Assembly: GCA_025618425.1 (NCBI GenBank)
Contig: CM046832.1
Coordinates: 51,692,447 to 51,756,446, forward strand
Source: Heliocidaris tuberculata
Taxonomy: Eukaryota; Echinodermata; Echinoidea; Camarodonta; Echinometridae
DNA: 64,000 bases
Direction of reading: 5' to 3'
Shown: one piece after another, positions 48,531-60,616 of the stretch
Layout of the letters: each line of letters starts with the position of its first letter
Position numbering within the stretch: position 1 is the stretch's first letter
Made by a program: the position numbers and the translations under genes
The notes under the pieces: model-generated
Databases searched by the model: none
What the model was told of the DNA's origin: nothing
What the model saw: the letters and a program-made list of their open reading frames with translations, nothing else

Positions 48531-48717
48531 AACACGATAAAAACTACTTTCGAAAAATAAACTCATGGGCAATTTCAAAGGCCTATTGTACTGCCCATAG
48601 AAATCAGGTTCGGATTACGTAATACACCATTGTAATGTTCGCACATTTCTAAAGGTGATAGACAGGGCTATTGAAATTGTCTTGAGTTTATTTTTCGAAA
48701 GTAGTTTTTATCGTGTT
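48531..48717. mobile_element. 187-bp MITE, copy 1, TSD TTCA
   Basis: Starts AACACGATAAAAACTACTTT and ends with its complement, AAAGTAGTTTTTATCGTGTT. TTCA lies on both sides (48527-48530 and 48718-48721). Removing the element and one TTCA restores the LINE reading through to FFGIRG, so the insertion boundary is exact. Confidence 0.9.
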
Positions 48718-49215
48718 TTCAGTTTTTTGGCATAAGAGGAATCCCCTTTGATATTTAATGCAAGCTTATTTAAGTGATCGCAACCAATTTACAGTTTTTA
48801 ATTAAATAACATAAAAGATGAGAAATTTGACATGCGGAGTTCCTCAAGGGTCAATTTTAGGCCCGCTCCTTTTTTTAATATACATAGATTATTTGCATTC
48901 TTGTTCTGATTTTTTAAAGCTTATATTATTTGCAGATGAAACAAACATATTTCTCAAACCTAAAAAAGTTGATAAATGAAACATAATCATGAATGTTGAA
49001 TAAGGACAAATTAATCATTGGTTTATAACTATCAAATTGGATTTAATTATACAGAAAGCCTATTTTATGATCTTTGGAAACAAGCGCATTGGAATAAATG
49101 ATGTTAAACTTTATACTGATAATAAACCAAAACAATTAGAAAAAACTGTAAAACTTTTAGGTATTAATATAGATGATGATATGAAATGGAAAAGCCATGT
49201 TGAAAATATATCAAA

Positions 49216-49402
49216 AACACGATAAAAACTACTTTCGAAAAATAAACTCAAGGACAATTTCAAAGGCCTATTGTACTGCCCATAGAAATCAGGTTCGGAT
49301 TTCGTAATGCGCCATTGTAATGTTCGCACATTTCTAAAGGTGATAGACAGGGCTATTGAAATTGTCTTGAGTTTATTTTTCGAAAGTAGTTTTTATCGTG
49401 TT
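49216..49402. mobile_element. 187-bp MITE, copy 2, TSD CAAA
   Basis: Same length and termini as the copy at 48531, differing at a few bases (for example TCAAGGACAA against TCATGGGCAA). CAAA lies on both sides (49212-49215 and 49403-49406). It sits in the same host LINE, in the same orientation, about 500 bases on. Confidence 0.9.
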
Positions 49403-49519
49403 CAAATCAAATCTCTAGGAATATTGGCGTTCTTAATAGTTTAAGAGCATTTGTTCCTCTGAAGATATTACTTTTGCTAATAATACTTTGATATTGCCTC
49501 ACCTAAACTATGGTATAAT

Positions 49520-50270
49520 TGTTCAGTTCAGTTCATTTATTTTCCACAAATTGAATGAAATGAAAACATCAAGAACAAGTATATACATGTACATTCAAAC
49601 TAGAAAATAGATAAAATGCAGCAAAACAAATCAAACAAATCAAAATGTGGAGGGATTGACAGAGGCCATTTGAGCTAAGGTCATTCCCCCAAAACATTAA
49701 AATATAGCTAAAACTTCAAAATATAATATGAATTATAATTCTACATAAAAAAGAAACAACAAAAGAACATAACAAAGAGAGGCAACCAGAAGATTATCAA
49801 AGTTTCAGGAGATATAGCTTATATTTTCGTTTAAAAGATGAAAGTGTGGGGCAACCTTTTATTTCTTCAGGTAGGGAGTTCCATAGTTTGGGTGCAGCAT
49901 ACTTGATTGTATTACGTGAGAATTGATATTTGAAATTCGGGATAAAAATATCATTGGCTTGTCTGGTATAACGACTGGTGAGTAATTTATTTTGTATAAA
50001 GCAATTTTCTAAAAATTTTGGCAAGATATTATTGCAGTAAGAATACATAAAAATGGCAATTTGTTGTTTATAAATTTCATACAGTCAATAACTTCAATTT
50101 TGTAAACAATGGAGCTGTATGTGTTAAAGGTTTTGAATTTGATATTATTCATATTGCATGTTTTTGGAGTAATTTTAATCTATTCAGATAACATTAAGCA
50201 CAATTTCCCCATACAATATTACAATAGTTAAGATGAGGCAATATCATGGTACAATACAAACTAAGAAGGA
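49520..50270 (-). mobile_element. 5'-truncated LINE 3' end nested in another LINE
   Basis: Read leftward: ILPHLNYCNIVWG (about 50245-50205), then the frame 50048-49797, with YTRQANDIFIP, KYAAPKLWNSLPEEIKG and SFKRKYKLYLLKL, the usual C-terminus of CR1/L2-type LINE polyproteins. The 3' end has an AATGAACTGAACTGAAC-type tail at about 49523. It interrupts the + strand LINE. Confidence 0.7.
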
Positions 50271-50990
50271 TATTCAGTGGTATGGGGATCTATTAATAAA
50301 TATTTACCTGACAGCTTATTGAAATTACAAAAAAGAATAGAATAATTACAAACTCTGATTTCCGTAGTCATTCTATGCCTCTCTTTAAAAGATACTTAAA
50401 ATATTCCCTGTGTATAACTTTCATAATTACATTTTAGGTATTTTTATGTTTTTGTATGATAAGAAACTTTTAACCAAAATATTCAACTCAATTTTTTAAG
50501 CAAAGAAAGCAATTTTCACGATTCTAATACTAGGGGTAAATTTGATTATCCGGTTGACTGTGGTTGTACTTCCTTTTCTAGATCAACAATAACATGCAAC
50601 ATGTGCAAAGGACCCCTTTTATGGAATAATATACCTCAACACATCAAGGACACTAAATCTCTCAACACATTCAAACGCAAGTTTAAGGAGTATCAACTGC
50701 TAAAGAATACACTGTTATGAATATTACGACTTTTAAAAAACTTATTTACAATTTTCTGTGCTAAATATGTTTTTTTTCTATTGTATTTTGCTTTGCTTAT
50801 GATGTATAGTTTTATTTTCATGTGAAATGGGATCATGTTTACGAGATTTTTACCAAACTTTTTACGATCCCACCACATTTACATTTATTCTTTTCTTCTT
50901 TGCATACTTGTTTGTAGTGTGTTATTGTTTGTACATACATTTGACATGTTCTATTATTTTTTTTTTTTAATGTGGATGTGGAAATAAATT

Positions 50991-52135
50991 CAATTCAATT
51001 CAGTTCAATTAATCCAATTTTCTTCGATACGAATATTTAACAGTGAAGCTCAATTCTCGTTCCCGTGCACGATATTCGAAAGCACCGAACGAAAAATACT
51101 TTCAGGACAAAAGTAAAGAATACCGTTCTCTGTAAGTATTAAATAAAGGCTGAACATTGTCAGTCGCATAGTTTACCTGCAATCACTTATTCCATGAACA
51201 TTTTCATTTGGTTATGCATATAAAGAGTAGAGTACCCTTTCTTCTTGCAGTGTTTCTCTTTGTACTAAATGACACTCGCTTTCTAGGACGCATCTGGGCC
51301 ATTCTTTGTAAAGTGAAACTTTTTTGACAAAAATGAAGTTCATTCTGCTGCGTTTGAATAGTATATTCTTGAAGAGTAATGTCTAAAGTTACAGGGAGCA
51401 CATTCTTTTTTTTAATTGAAGACCCAATTATGCTAATTTGCGTACAATTACATTGACATAAATTAAAGTAAAAAAAACATCTTTTTTTCACTGTATAATA
51501 GTCATCTCTCAGTATGAGCTTTAATTGGTGTTGCCACTATATAGTGAAATCATACCGTTCCCAGGTCCTCTTGCAAGTAATTAAGTTGAAGGAAAAATAA
51601 AATTTGTCTGTGCATTATGTAATAATTAACATGCATAATTAAGTAATTCTGATGTCACACAAAACCCAAAACATGAAAAGTTTATACTATTTGAAAAATA
51701 CAATTTGGATAATGTATATTTTTCCTGTCATAAGCTAACTTGTATGTGTCCTCAATCTCACCAAATATCATTCCAAAATGATTCTTGTTCTTTAAATATT
51801 GCCCAACCAACGATGTCACACACGTGACCTGAGTGCAAACGGTCAAGTGCATATGTACTGGGCAAGTCATGTGTAGAGTCTTTTTCATCTTTTATTGTTA
51901 AGTTTCTTGACCTAATAATTCTGTTTTCACTGCTTGTATTCCTCTTACTTAATCCTCTGAATTGATTCCATAACCCTATACAATTATGATCAAATTGTTA
52001 TTAGCTATCGTATAATTATATGTAATATAACTGGCCAATGGAAATGTGCTTCTGAAAATATTTTATAAAACAAGCTGAAGATGAATATACATGTATATCA
52101 GCATGAAAACTTTGATTTATTTTCTACTTTCTTTG
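50991..52135. other. Intergenic, no gene seen
   Basis: AT-rich. One copy of the GTCACACACGTGAC motif lies at 51815-51828. The minus frames at 51204-51491 and 51682-51888 show no domain. Confidence 0.4.
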
Positions 52136-52139
52136 ATTC

Positions 52140-52505
52140 TTTGGTCTGAACATTAATAATAATGATAGTAGTAAATATCAATGATAATATTTCATAATAA
52201 TAATTACAATAACAATGATAAGAAGAATTAATAATAATAATACTATGTCTTGTTTACCCAGGGTAGCCTCATCAGTACTAAATGTAATTCATTTTCTCCC
52301 TGAGGGTCCTGCAAGTATTATTACCCTGGTTTTAGCAAGACAACTATAGCGCTCAGTGCATTCAAGAAATAAGTCCTACAGGTACCCACTTACTACACAT
52401 GGATCGAGCATGGCAAATGCAGATAAATGTCTTGCTAAAGGACGTTGAACCCCACACCTTGTGATCTGCAATATGGTTACTTATCCACTAGATCAAAACA
52501 CCTCC
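52140..52505 (-). mobile_element. tRNA-derived SINE with AAT-rich tail
   Basis: Read leftward it starts with a tRNA-like head near 52500 (GATCTAGTGGATAAGTAACC, then GGTGTGGGGTTCAACGTCC as B box) and continues through a body containing TAGTAAGTGGGTACCTGTAG. It ends in CTACCCTGGGTAAAC and a TTA/TTATTA tail (52140-52240). The body end is shared with the sequence at 24103 in gene B intron 5. Confidence 0.7.
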
Positions 52506-52725
52506 ACAGTATATCAATAAATATATCAATAAATGATATCAATATATGTATGAAAATGAAAAAAAAAATTGTGTGTTCCCTGGGTATTTTTCATAAAGAA
52601 AAGACCTTAGAATCACTTTCTACCGTACTGATGATAATTTGTACAGAGCTATTGCAAAATGAATTAAAAATACTAAATATGATTTTTCAATAGTTCACTA
52701 AATCTGTACACATTACCTAAGGCAT

Positions 52726-52935
52726 GTCACACACGTGACCATACATCATGATACAAAATATTACATAACAAAAATCTTATGCAACTTTCAACAGAATTAA
52801 TGTTATTTTCTAAGAGATAGTACCATGAAATACACCTACAATAAATATGCACAATGAAGCTTGAAAATTCAGAAGGATTTAAAGATGAAATGTGAGTTTG
52901 AAAAACCTGCTTCTGTGCGAGGTCACACACGTGAC
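52726..52935. promoter_or_regulatory. Two of four copies of the inverted motif GTCACACACGTGAC
   Basis: The 14-base word GTCACACACGTGAC (GTCAC, four bases, GTGAC; contains the E-box CACGTG) occurs at 52726-52739 and 52922-52935, and also at 51815-51828 and 54314-54327. Flanking sequences differ apart from one shared CCTGA. A bHLH binding site is possible, but no gene I can name is adjacent, so the regulatory reading is only a suggestion. Confidence 0.35.
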
Positions 52936-53054
52936 CTGAATTTCTTGACCTCTGACGGTGAGCAGGTATTATCACTGATCTTTTTTGCTATTAAATCCAT
53001 GTATCTATAGATGTCCGTATTTGAAAAACCAACAAACTTGGAAGGTTATTAAAA

Positions 53055-54290
53055 TTATTTGATTTGATTTGATTTTGATTTTATTTGTTTCCACGATCGG
53101 TTTACATTTGTACATGAGAAAGCAAAATATAAGTATATAAATCAAATGGCATAATACAAAGGATAATACATAATAACAGCTCAGTATAATAAACATCTTC
53201 CAGTAGAGGTAATAAACGCATACAGTATATACACTTGTGGGGGAACCTATTAAAAGCGAGGCTTGTCGAGTTAGGTCCCCATTTAACAAAGAAAAGGAGC
53301 TGGAAAGTAGAGATTAAGATGAGAAGAAACAAAGAGAGGACGGAAATCAGCGGATGGAAACAGAAGAGAACATAAAAGGATTAACTAATTATAGAGAGTG
53401 GAAGGGAGAGAGAGACAGAGAGAGAGAGAGAAGAGAGAAAAGAGAAGAGAGAAGAGAGAAGCGAAGTGCAGATCGAGATCAGCAACCATGCAGCATTTTA
53501 GTATATGGTTTTAGCAAAAGAGATTTCAGTTCTTTTTTAAAACGGTGCAGTCTCTCTATTTTCTTAAGGTTTGGATCGAGACTGTTCCAAAATTTGGGAC
53601 CTGTAAAGACGAATGTTTTGTGCGCTAAGAGCGTTCTCGTGCGGGGAAGATGGAAAAAGTTTGATTGTCTTGTTGGGTAGTTGTGGAGTGTATTGTTAGT
53701 TGTGAAAAGGTCTGAGAGAGCATTTGGAAGTTCATTATTGATTAGTTGGAACATAAATTGACCCAGATTATAAAGATATAAGTCAGATACTTTGAGAACT
53801 TTATTATTATGAAAGAGCTGGTCAGTATGTGAGAGATAACCTGTAAGAGATACAATCCTCATGGCCTTTTTTTGGAGTAGTAGTAATCTGTTTAATTGTT
53901 GTGCGGTAGAGTTGCCCCATGCTAAAATTCCATAATTAAGATATGGAAAACATAAGGTTAAGTAAAGAGACAACAAAATAAAGGATGGGAATTGATATTT
54001 CAGCTTGTTAATCACTCCTATGTTTCTCGAAATCAGTTTTGACAAGTTATCAGTATGTGGTTTCCAGGAGAGCTTGTCGTCAATTATTATACCTAGGAAT
54101 TTTGTAGTTTTCACTTTTTCGATAGGTATGTTATCAAAAAGAATATTACCAGGCAGGGACTGAAGAGTATTGCTGAAGAGCATGTAATTTGTTTTCTTTA
54201 TGTTTAGAGACAACTTATTCGCCTTTATCCAGTCCGTAACAAGTTTCAGTTCGGAATTGACTGTTGAAAGTAAAATTGCGGGGTCTCACA
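53055..54290 (-). mobile_element. 5'-truncated LINE with open reverse-transcriptase C-terminal frame
   Basis: The minus frame 54213-53479 (244 residues from an internal Met, extending upstream to about 54290 as LVTDWIKANKLSLNIKK) reads NYMLFSNT, then TKFLGIIIDDKLSWKPH, YLNYGILAWG, LQKKAMRIV, NYPTRQSNFF and FTGPKFWNSLDPNLKK. This is the thumb and C-terminal part of a CR1/L2-type LINE. The 3' region runs to ATCAAA repeats at about 53055-53085. The YADD-bearing part is absent, so it is dead on arrival, but the remaining frame is open, so insertion was fairly recent. Confidence 0.85.
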
Positions 54291-57200
54291 ATAGCCCAAT
54301 TCCCTGTTTTTTGGTCACACACGTGACTAAGAATGGCCCATCTCTTCATTATCTTCTCATCGATTCGATGTTCATTTTGTATACGCCATGGTTCCCACGG
54401 TCATTGAAAAACCTGGAAAGTCATGGAAAATGAATTCTTCTGGAAAGTCATGGAAATTGGAAAATGATCGTGGGTATGGGCCGTGTGTGGCTATGACAGC
54501 CTTCCAGTTTCAACTCAGTGAACTGACAATGGGCGTTCAGGTATTAATATCACAAACAAGGAATAATGATATATCACTGCGTTATATTCTATTCGTATAC
54601 GCCGCTTGGAGCTTGTTAAGTATCTGGGCTATATGTAGCTGCCATGCTGAAATCTATACCATTCATGTGTTAATTACGCAAATACCTTGCAAGCTTCCTA
54701 TTATGCCTTGCCAAACAGGCGCAGATGGACAATGGGTGTGTTTTCATAATCCTGACAATATCATTTGACTACTTTTGAGAAAGCAGTACAATTTCCACAA
54801 TTTAATAAATTATTATTGAAATGATCATTTGACACCAAACTGCACCCCAAGAAAGTTACATACTCAAGATTGTACTATGTAAATTTTAGCTGAATTGATT
54901 GAGACAATTTGGATTTATTAAGGTTGTATTGCAAAAAAAGTTTTTTTTTCTCTACATCCAGAGCATTTTGGGCAGCAAAGCTTGTAGGCACTTCGGTGTT
55001 GTTTTCAGGGGCTTCCCGATGGAAATTTTCGTAAGTTTTTATATTTTTATATTTCATATTTTATTATTGTTATATTTTGCACACCCATAACTCTTCCTTC
55101 TGACAAAATTTGGTCCATGGGGAAAATTTGCCCAATTTTTAGGGGCGGTCTGACAACCCATCCCGACGGAAAATTTTGTCAGTTTTGGTGTTTTGGTAAT
55201 GGATAATCATACACATTCCTTCTGACAAAGTTTGGCGCATATGTTCGATGGGTTGAAATCGACCCGACTTTGGGGCCCCTTTTGGGGCTCTGGGGGCCAA
55301 ACCCAGCGGCTTCGTTTGAGCTGACAAGCTTTTTGTGAATGACATGGATGGTCTTAACAACTTTGGGAGGTCAAATTTCATATGTTAAATGGGGTGACTA
55401 TTTCGGGACAGGCTCCTAGCCTACTAGTATAATTGATTTTCGAAGCCGTGAATGATTGTTGATTGCCTAACGTGAGCGATTATTGCTGACCTATTTTGTA
55501 TGTACACAGCTTGAATGAACACTGAGGGGAGAAAGCATGTAGTACGAGATTGCATGCAAAGTGAATGGATGTGTATCAAAAATGGTGAAAGTGTATCGTG
55601 GACTATGCTCGATAAAATGCAAGTTTATTTACCAGATTTAGCATGACAGATTTTGATCACGAGATATTTAAACTCACCAGAATGTATGCTTGAGAAATCT
55701 TGTTGTTTGAGAAGTAGGATGCAAAGATGTAGGAATGATGAATTTTCTAGAAATTCAGGAGTGCTCGTCCACGATTCATTGGTTCTAGTGGTAACGAAGG
55801 ACGCTATTAGCTATTGCGCAACAGTTTAACCTATTACGAGGCTTAGTAGAAAAACTTTAGTGTTTGGAGCAAAAAATAAGGCTCATTCTGATTGGACAAT
55901 TACTCGCTCTTTAAATTAGACTTTGAAACTTGGAGAAATAATTATTATTTATGGCCAAATATGATTTCTTTATCTGGTCAAGAGCTCAATAAAATGCATA
56001 CAAACTATTGTGGTGGCAGCAAACCAGTTTGAGAGGGTCTCACGCTACACTATGCATTTTAGGTCAATAATGATCCGTTCGTGTACATTATTTTTTTTGG
56101 TAGTCTTCTGAATACCTTTACCTTTGTAGTATTAGTTTGATATATATATATACACAGTTATTACATTTTTTAATGTTTAATCAATGATTCGATATGTATC
56201 ATGTATGATTATTTTGAAACGGAAACATACATCAACTCAAGTCAAATACCCGGATAAGTGTATTCGCAGTTCATAGGATATGCTTATTCTGTATAGGCCT
56301 TCACGTTTATCATTCTGATTGCTTGTAAAATAATTTATTTCCAAAGATAGTTACAAAGGGTTTCGCTTATTCTTTTATGGTTATTGTTATCTTGACAAGA
56401 TATCCAAGAATGTAAATACAAGATGATTAACCGTATGAATATGAATATAATACATTGTAATTGTTTTTTGATATATGCATGAAAATATTTCCTTTCACGC
56501 TATAGTGTAAATATTCTTCTATGGTGCAGACTATTAAAACAACACCGGAAAAACTACACGTCTATAATCAACAATAGTCTACTTATTTTCAGTCCCCCAA
56601 AGCGATATTTCGTTCACGGATTATGGGGCAACGGAAACGTTTTTCAAAAAAAGGGAAGAGGCCTCCGCCAAAGAAGGAAAAGGGTCACTACAGACCCCAT
56701 AAAATTATTGTGAAGATTTCATACCTCTTCTCTCTTACTTAAGACATTGTTATTTTAATCCAACCTTTGTACTACTAGTCGAATGGTATGAAAGCAGAAA
56801 ATCAGAGAAACATGTTGGTGAAAGTTTGCAAAAAAATTGGCAGAAAATAAGAAAATTCTGAATGTTTGAAATCAGTGACCAGTAACTCTATCATTATTTG
56901 CGTGTGACGTAGGTCTGATTTAGGACAACCCTCAGACTTTGTTCACTACAATATCATTTCAATTCCTTTTTAAAATAAATTATAATGTCATTTTGTGTCT
57001 AGGTGACAACATAATAGTTGTCCAACACTACATCACAGAGATAATACCGAGCGCAATTCGCCTATTTGAAATTAACATATAAATGTAGTGATCTCAATTC
57101 CAAAGCATATATTTTCTTATTATCTGTCGGATGAACTGTCATCAATCTATTTTTCTGCATGATTTTCTGCTTTCCTCCAGAACAATTCGCTGTTTAGGTT

Positions 57201-60050
57201 CAAATCTCCCTTGAAGTGTTACTGTCTTCTTTGCAACCATGAAGACGGTATTATCTACTTGTACATTAGTAGATTTATAGCGGGTTTTTAAATTATTTAG
57301 CTAAAAAGGAAGAAAAAAGACATAAAATGACAGCCCTGTTGCAGCATTAGTCAAAGGTGTTTTCAAGGATAATAACTTTGTATTTCTTTAAGATAAGTTC
57401 GTTACTTTGTTTTGCATATGATATTAAGCACATAAAAACAGATTTGGGCATTGACTTACCGTTACCGTAGCTATTAAAGAAGGGCACCTGTTATCATCAT
57501 GAAAAAATTTATCAGAATGAAGAAGGGGCAACATCTACACAAGGAATGACTCAACCTCGGGAGGGGCATTTATAACCTGGATGAGCCACTTATGTCCTGG
57601 GAGGGGCACTTTTGCAGTGGTAGATCAAGGCAGGGGCGCCAAGGGTGCGCGCCCCCTTTTATTTTTCTATTTTGTGATTTTTACCGTGGGAGGGGGATAC
57701 CAAGCTCCCACACCCTCCGCTCCCTCGCCGCTTACGCCCCCCTATTTCAAATTCCTGGATCTGTCACGGCTTTTGGATAAATATGATATGCATGAGCTCC
57801 CAGGTTACGCCACCCAGGGGTGTCGACCCGTGTTCACGATTGGGGGGGGGGGGGGGTGACCGGCGAGGGAGGGTATGGGAGGAGTGTATCCCCCCTCCCA
57901 CACCAGGGACTTTTTCAAAAATCTGTTTATAAAACTTGCATTTTAGAGCATCCCAAAATGGTTTTTAATGAAAAGAAAGAATGCATGGATCTACACCAGT
58001 AGACGGAACCCCTGACTGAGAATAACAATGCGAGCGAACGAATTTTCTTCGATATTTTTGCATTGAAATTATGGCATTTCTTATTTCCTTACTTCTAATC
58101 ATTGAAGAATGTGATGGTATTTCAAGATCAAACATAATGAGTTTGGATAATTATTATTAATTATTATTCCTTTTATCCCCCCCCCAAAAAAAACAACAAA
58201 GATTGGGGGATAATAATACAGGCCACCCCCCCCCCTCAAATTTTGGGGGGATATATACCCCCACATCCCGGGCCCGGGATCGACACCATGACGCCGCCAC
58301 TAGTCATAAACCACCATACACTTCTATACATCATGCTGATAATGAGGATGATAATATAATGATGATATAAATGAAAATGGGGTACAAAATCCAAGATGAT
58401 TTCGTTTCTTCGCTTGCTCAATGTTTTCAACAATATATCATAGAACCTTCGCTTAACCATAAACAAAACAGAAAACGATATAAACTGCACAAGCATAAAT
58501 GAACTTTGTCATTTTCCGTTAAGAATAGACGCGCTTATCCGCTATAATTCGCTCACTGAGCCTCACTCGGCAAATAATGTAGAGTATACATAATAGGCCT
58601 ATCCATGCACGTCGAGTCAATATAGGCCGAGTATATGTCAAATTATGACTGTGTCATTGATCGTGATAGGATCAGACATGATAATAATGATCAAAAGAAT
58701 GCATATCACTGCCTCCGTTTGAGCGGCTCTGCCGGCGGCCGTTCAATGTTTAACCTCCCCCCCCCCCCCCCCCCCCTGACAAAAAATCTAAACTCGCACT
58801 TCCGTGTAGAAAAGAGTGAATGCTTCGTTAGGTTGGCAGCATGTAATATTGTTGTTGAATATGTTTCATGTTTAGACTGCGTTGCACATTCATAGATCAT
58901 GCATTGAGCGCACACATAACACGAATGTACTTGAATGTCAAATGAGTTTGGGATTCCCCGCTTGAATCATGTCTGCTGCGCGCTGTTAATATAGTGTTGT
59001 ATGTTCTGGATTCTGACGTGACCTCGAGGTCAAGAGTAGACTGACGTGACGTAAAAGTCAACCGCCATAATGGAGTAACTTCTAGAAGCTGTGTTTGACA
59101 CCCTACCTTGAGTTTTACTTGCACAACACTGGTCAGCTTGAAGCTGCAGGATAAAGCTAGACTAGTGAGTATACAATCTGAGCTACATGCAGTGATGGGG
59201 CAGATTTCTTATTATAGAGTATTTTATGTATGTGTTCGTGTCGATCTTCTGCATGATCCACGGTATATTATACTCAACAGTTAATTTCTTAATTGATACT
59301 CCATTAAGAAAATATATAATTTTAAAAAAAAATTTGTTTTTATTTTGTTCAATAAAACTCGGGGAAGTGGGATTTAAAAGACTGAGGACTAGCATACGTT
59401 CTTATCATCAAATAGGCCTACCATTTATCATGATTATTATTTTTATATTTTCATGTTTTGTTAGGCCTATTGGTATTACCCTTATCATAATCATTAAAAG
59501 TATTGTGATTGTTTTTTTCTTTAATAAATTTTGTCATTACATGTATTATACTATAATTATCAATAATATTATTCTTTGAAAATAATTATCATTATTATTA
59601 TTATCATCGTCATCATGAGTGTTATCATTGTTATTATCATCAGAGTGATTACTATGAATGAAGTGCTAGATAGACCCAGAATCAGCGTGAGGAAATGTAA
59701 CGATGAATCGTTTAATGGGAATTGTTGTGGATAATGACAATTTTATTAGACTTTTTAAATTATTTCCAAAATACCTATATATTGCCTGTCTTTCCGCCAA
59801 TATAGGCCTACCTTAATTTCTCTAATGAGTTGATAAGTCACTTAAAATTGAAATTCGCATTATCCAAGAGAGCGCGAAGTGATAAACTATATGAAGAAAA
59901 CCTTGAAATACCTTACCACTGGAAGATAACTAAACTTTTCCAGTGCCTTATTTTTCTTTCTTTTTTCATTTATTTACTTTTGGAATGCATATACTGGGCA
60001 AGCCCAAATTATATAGACCCATACATTTACCAAGTATTGTGGAATTGTAT
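54291..60050. other. 5.8-kb gene-poor stretch, no gene supported
   Basis: Mostly AT-rich sequence. Visible items are CCTGGAAAGTCATGGAAA-type repeat words at 54410-54460, a twice-repeated CCCGA(T/C)GGAAA(T/A)TTT unit at 55013 and 55164, dispersed-repeat sequence with poly-G at 57590-57960, and poly-C runs near 58220 and 58757. The region 59575-59640 is ATT/ATC-rich. Short frames (for example 54388-54768, 58635-58895, 59226-59579) show no domain, splice partner or coding composition. Confidence 0.4.
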
Positions 60051-60053
60051 TAA

Positions 60054-60387
60054 CCCTTTCAGGACAGGAATTATTCAAGGGCAATATTGATCACATTTTG
60101 TTCTTCAAATCGGCAACAATAATATTTCACTTTTTAGTGCTACATGTTCTAATAAGATGTAATGTCTTTGAGGACAATATGGTTAGTAATTTTGTCGAAA
60201 AGTTGAGAAAATTGCCAATTTTGACGAAAAACAATAATCTTGAACCCCTCAATATGTTGCCATTTTCAGGATTTTGAAGTTTACTCTCCTTTTTAAGATT
60301 CCTGGCATTAAACACAATATTATCATGCAACAAAAATGGACACAGCGTGTGCAGAAATTTTTGCTCTTTCTACCTGTGCATCTGGTA
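60054..60387. mobile_element. piggyBac-type MITE, third copy, interrupted by LINE
   Basis: TTAA at 60050-60053 is followed by CCCTTTCAGGACAGGAATTA, and the element matches the reverse complement of the 16291 copy up to TGCATCTGGTAT. There the TTTA-rich tail of the following LINE begins. The missing terminal 70-80 bases ending GAAAGGG-TTAA are not found in the rest of the window. Confidence 0.8.
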
Positions 60388-60616
60388 TTTATTTATATTT
60401 ATTTATTTATTTATTTTGTTTTATTTATTTTATACTGCAGGGTTGGCCTGTTCAGTTTTATAAAACTGCTTTACAAAGGCGCCCTGCAGTTTAACAAACA
60501 TCATTCTACATGAAGATGCAAAATACTTAACAATTAGGTAACATTATAAACTACTAACAACAAATATTGAGAGTGGATAAATGGTAATCTAAAAGATAGA
60601 TACATGGATAGCACTA

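Larger units (their letters stand above)
48190..50990 (+). mobile_element. Decayed LINE (CR1/L2-like reverse transcriptase) with nested insertions
   Basis: Broken + frames show consecutive reverse-transcriptase parts: MQFGFREKHSTTHALIQFL with LKKAFD (48360-48490), PQGSILGPLLFLIYIDYL and LFADETNIFL (about 48844-48955), KLLGINIDDDMKWKSHVENI (49150-49210) and a C-terminal WNNIPQHIKDTKSLNTFKRKF (50620-50690). It is interrupted by MITEs at 48531-48717 and 49216-49402 and by a minus-strand LINE end at about 49520-50270. Stops and frameshifts make it inactive. The 3' end near 50990 carries AATTCAATTCAGTTCAATT repeats. Confidence 0.8.

Noticed and set aside
53354..53680. 108-codon + strand frame with Arg/Glu-rich segment
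   Set aside because: Antisense of the LINE 3' region and a GA-rich tract.
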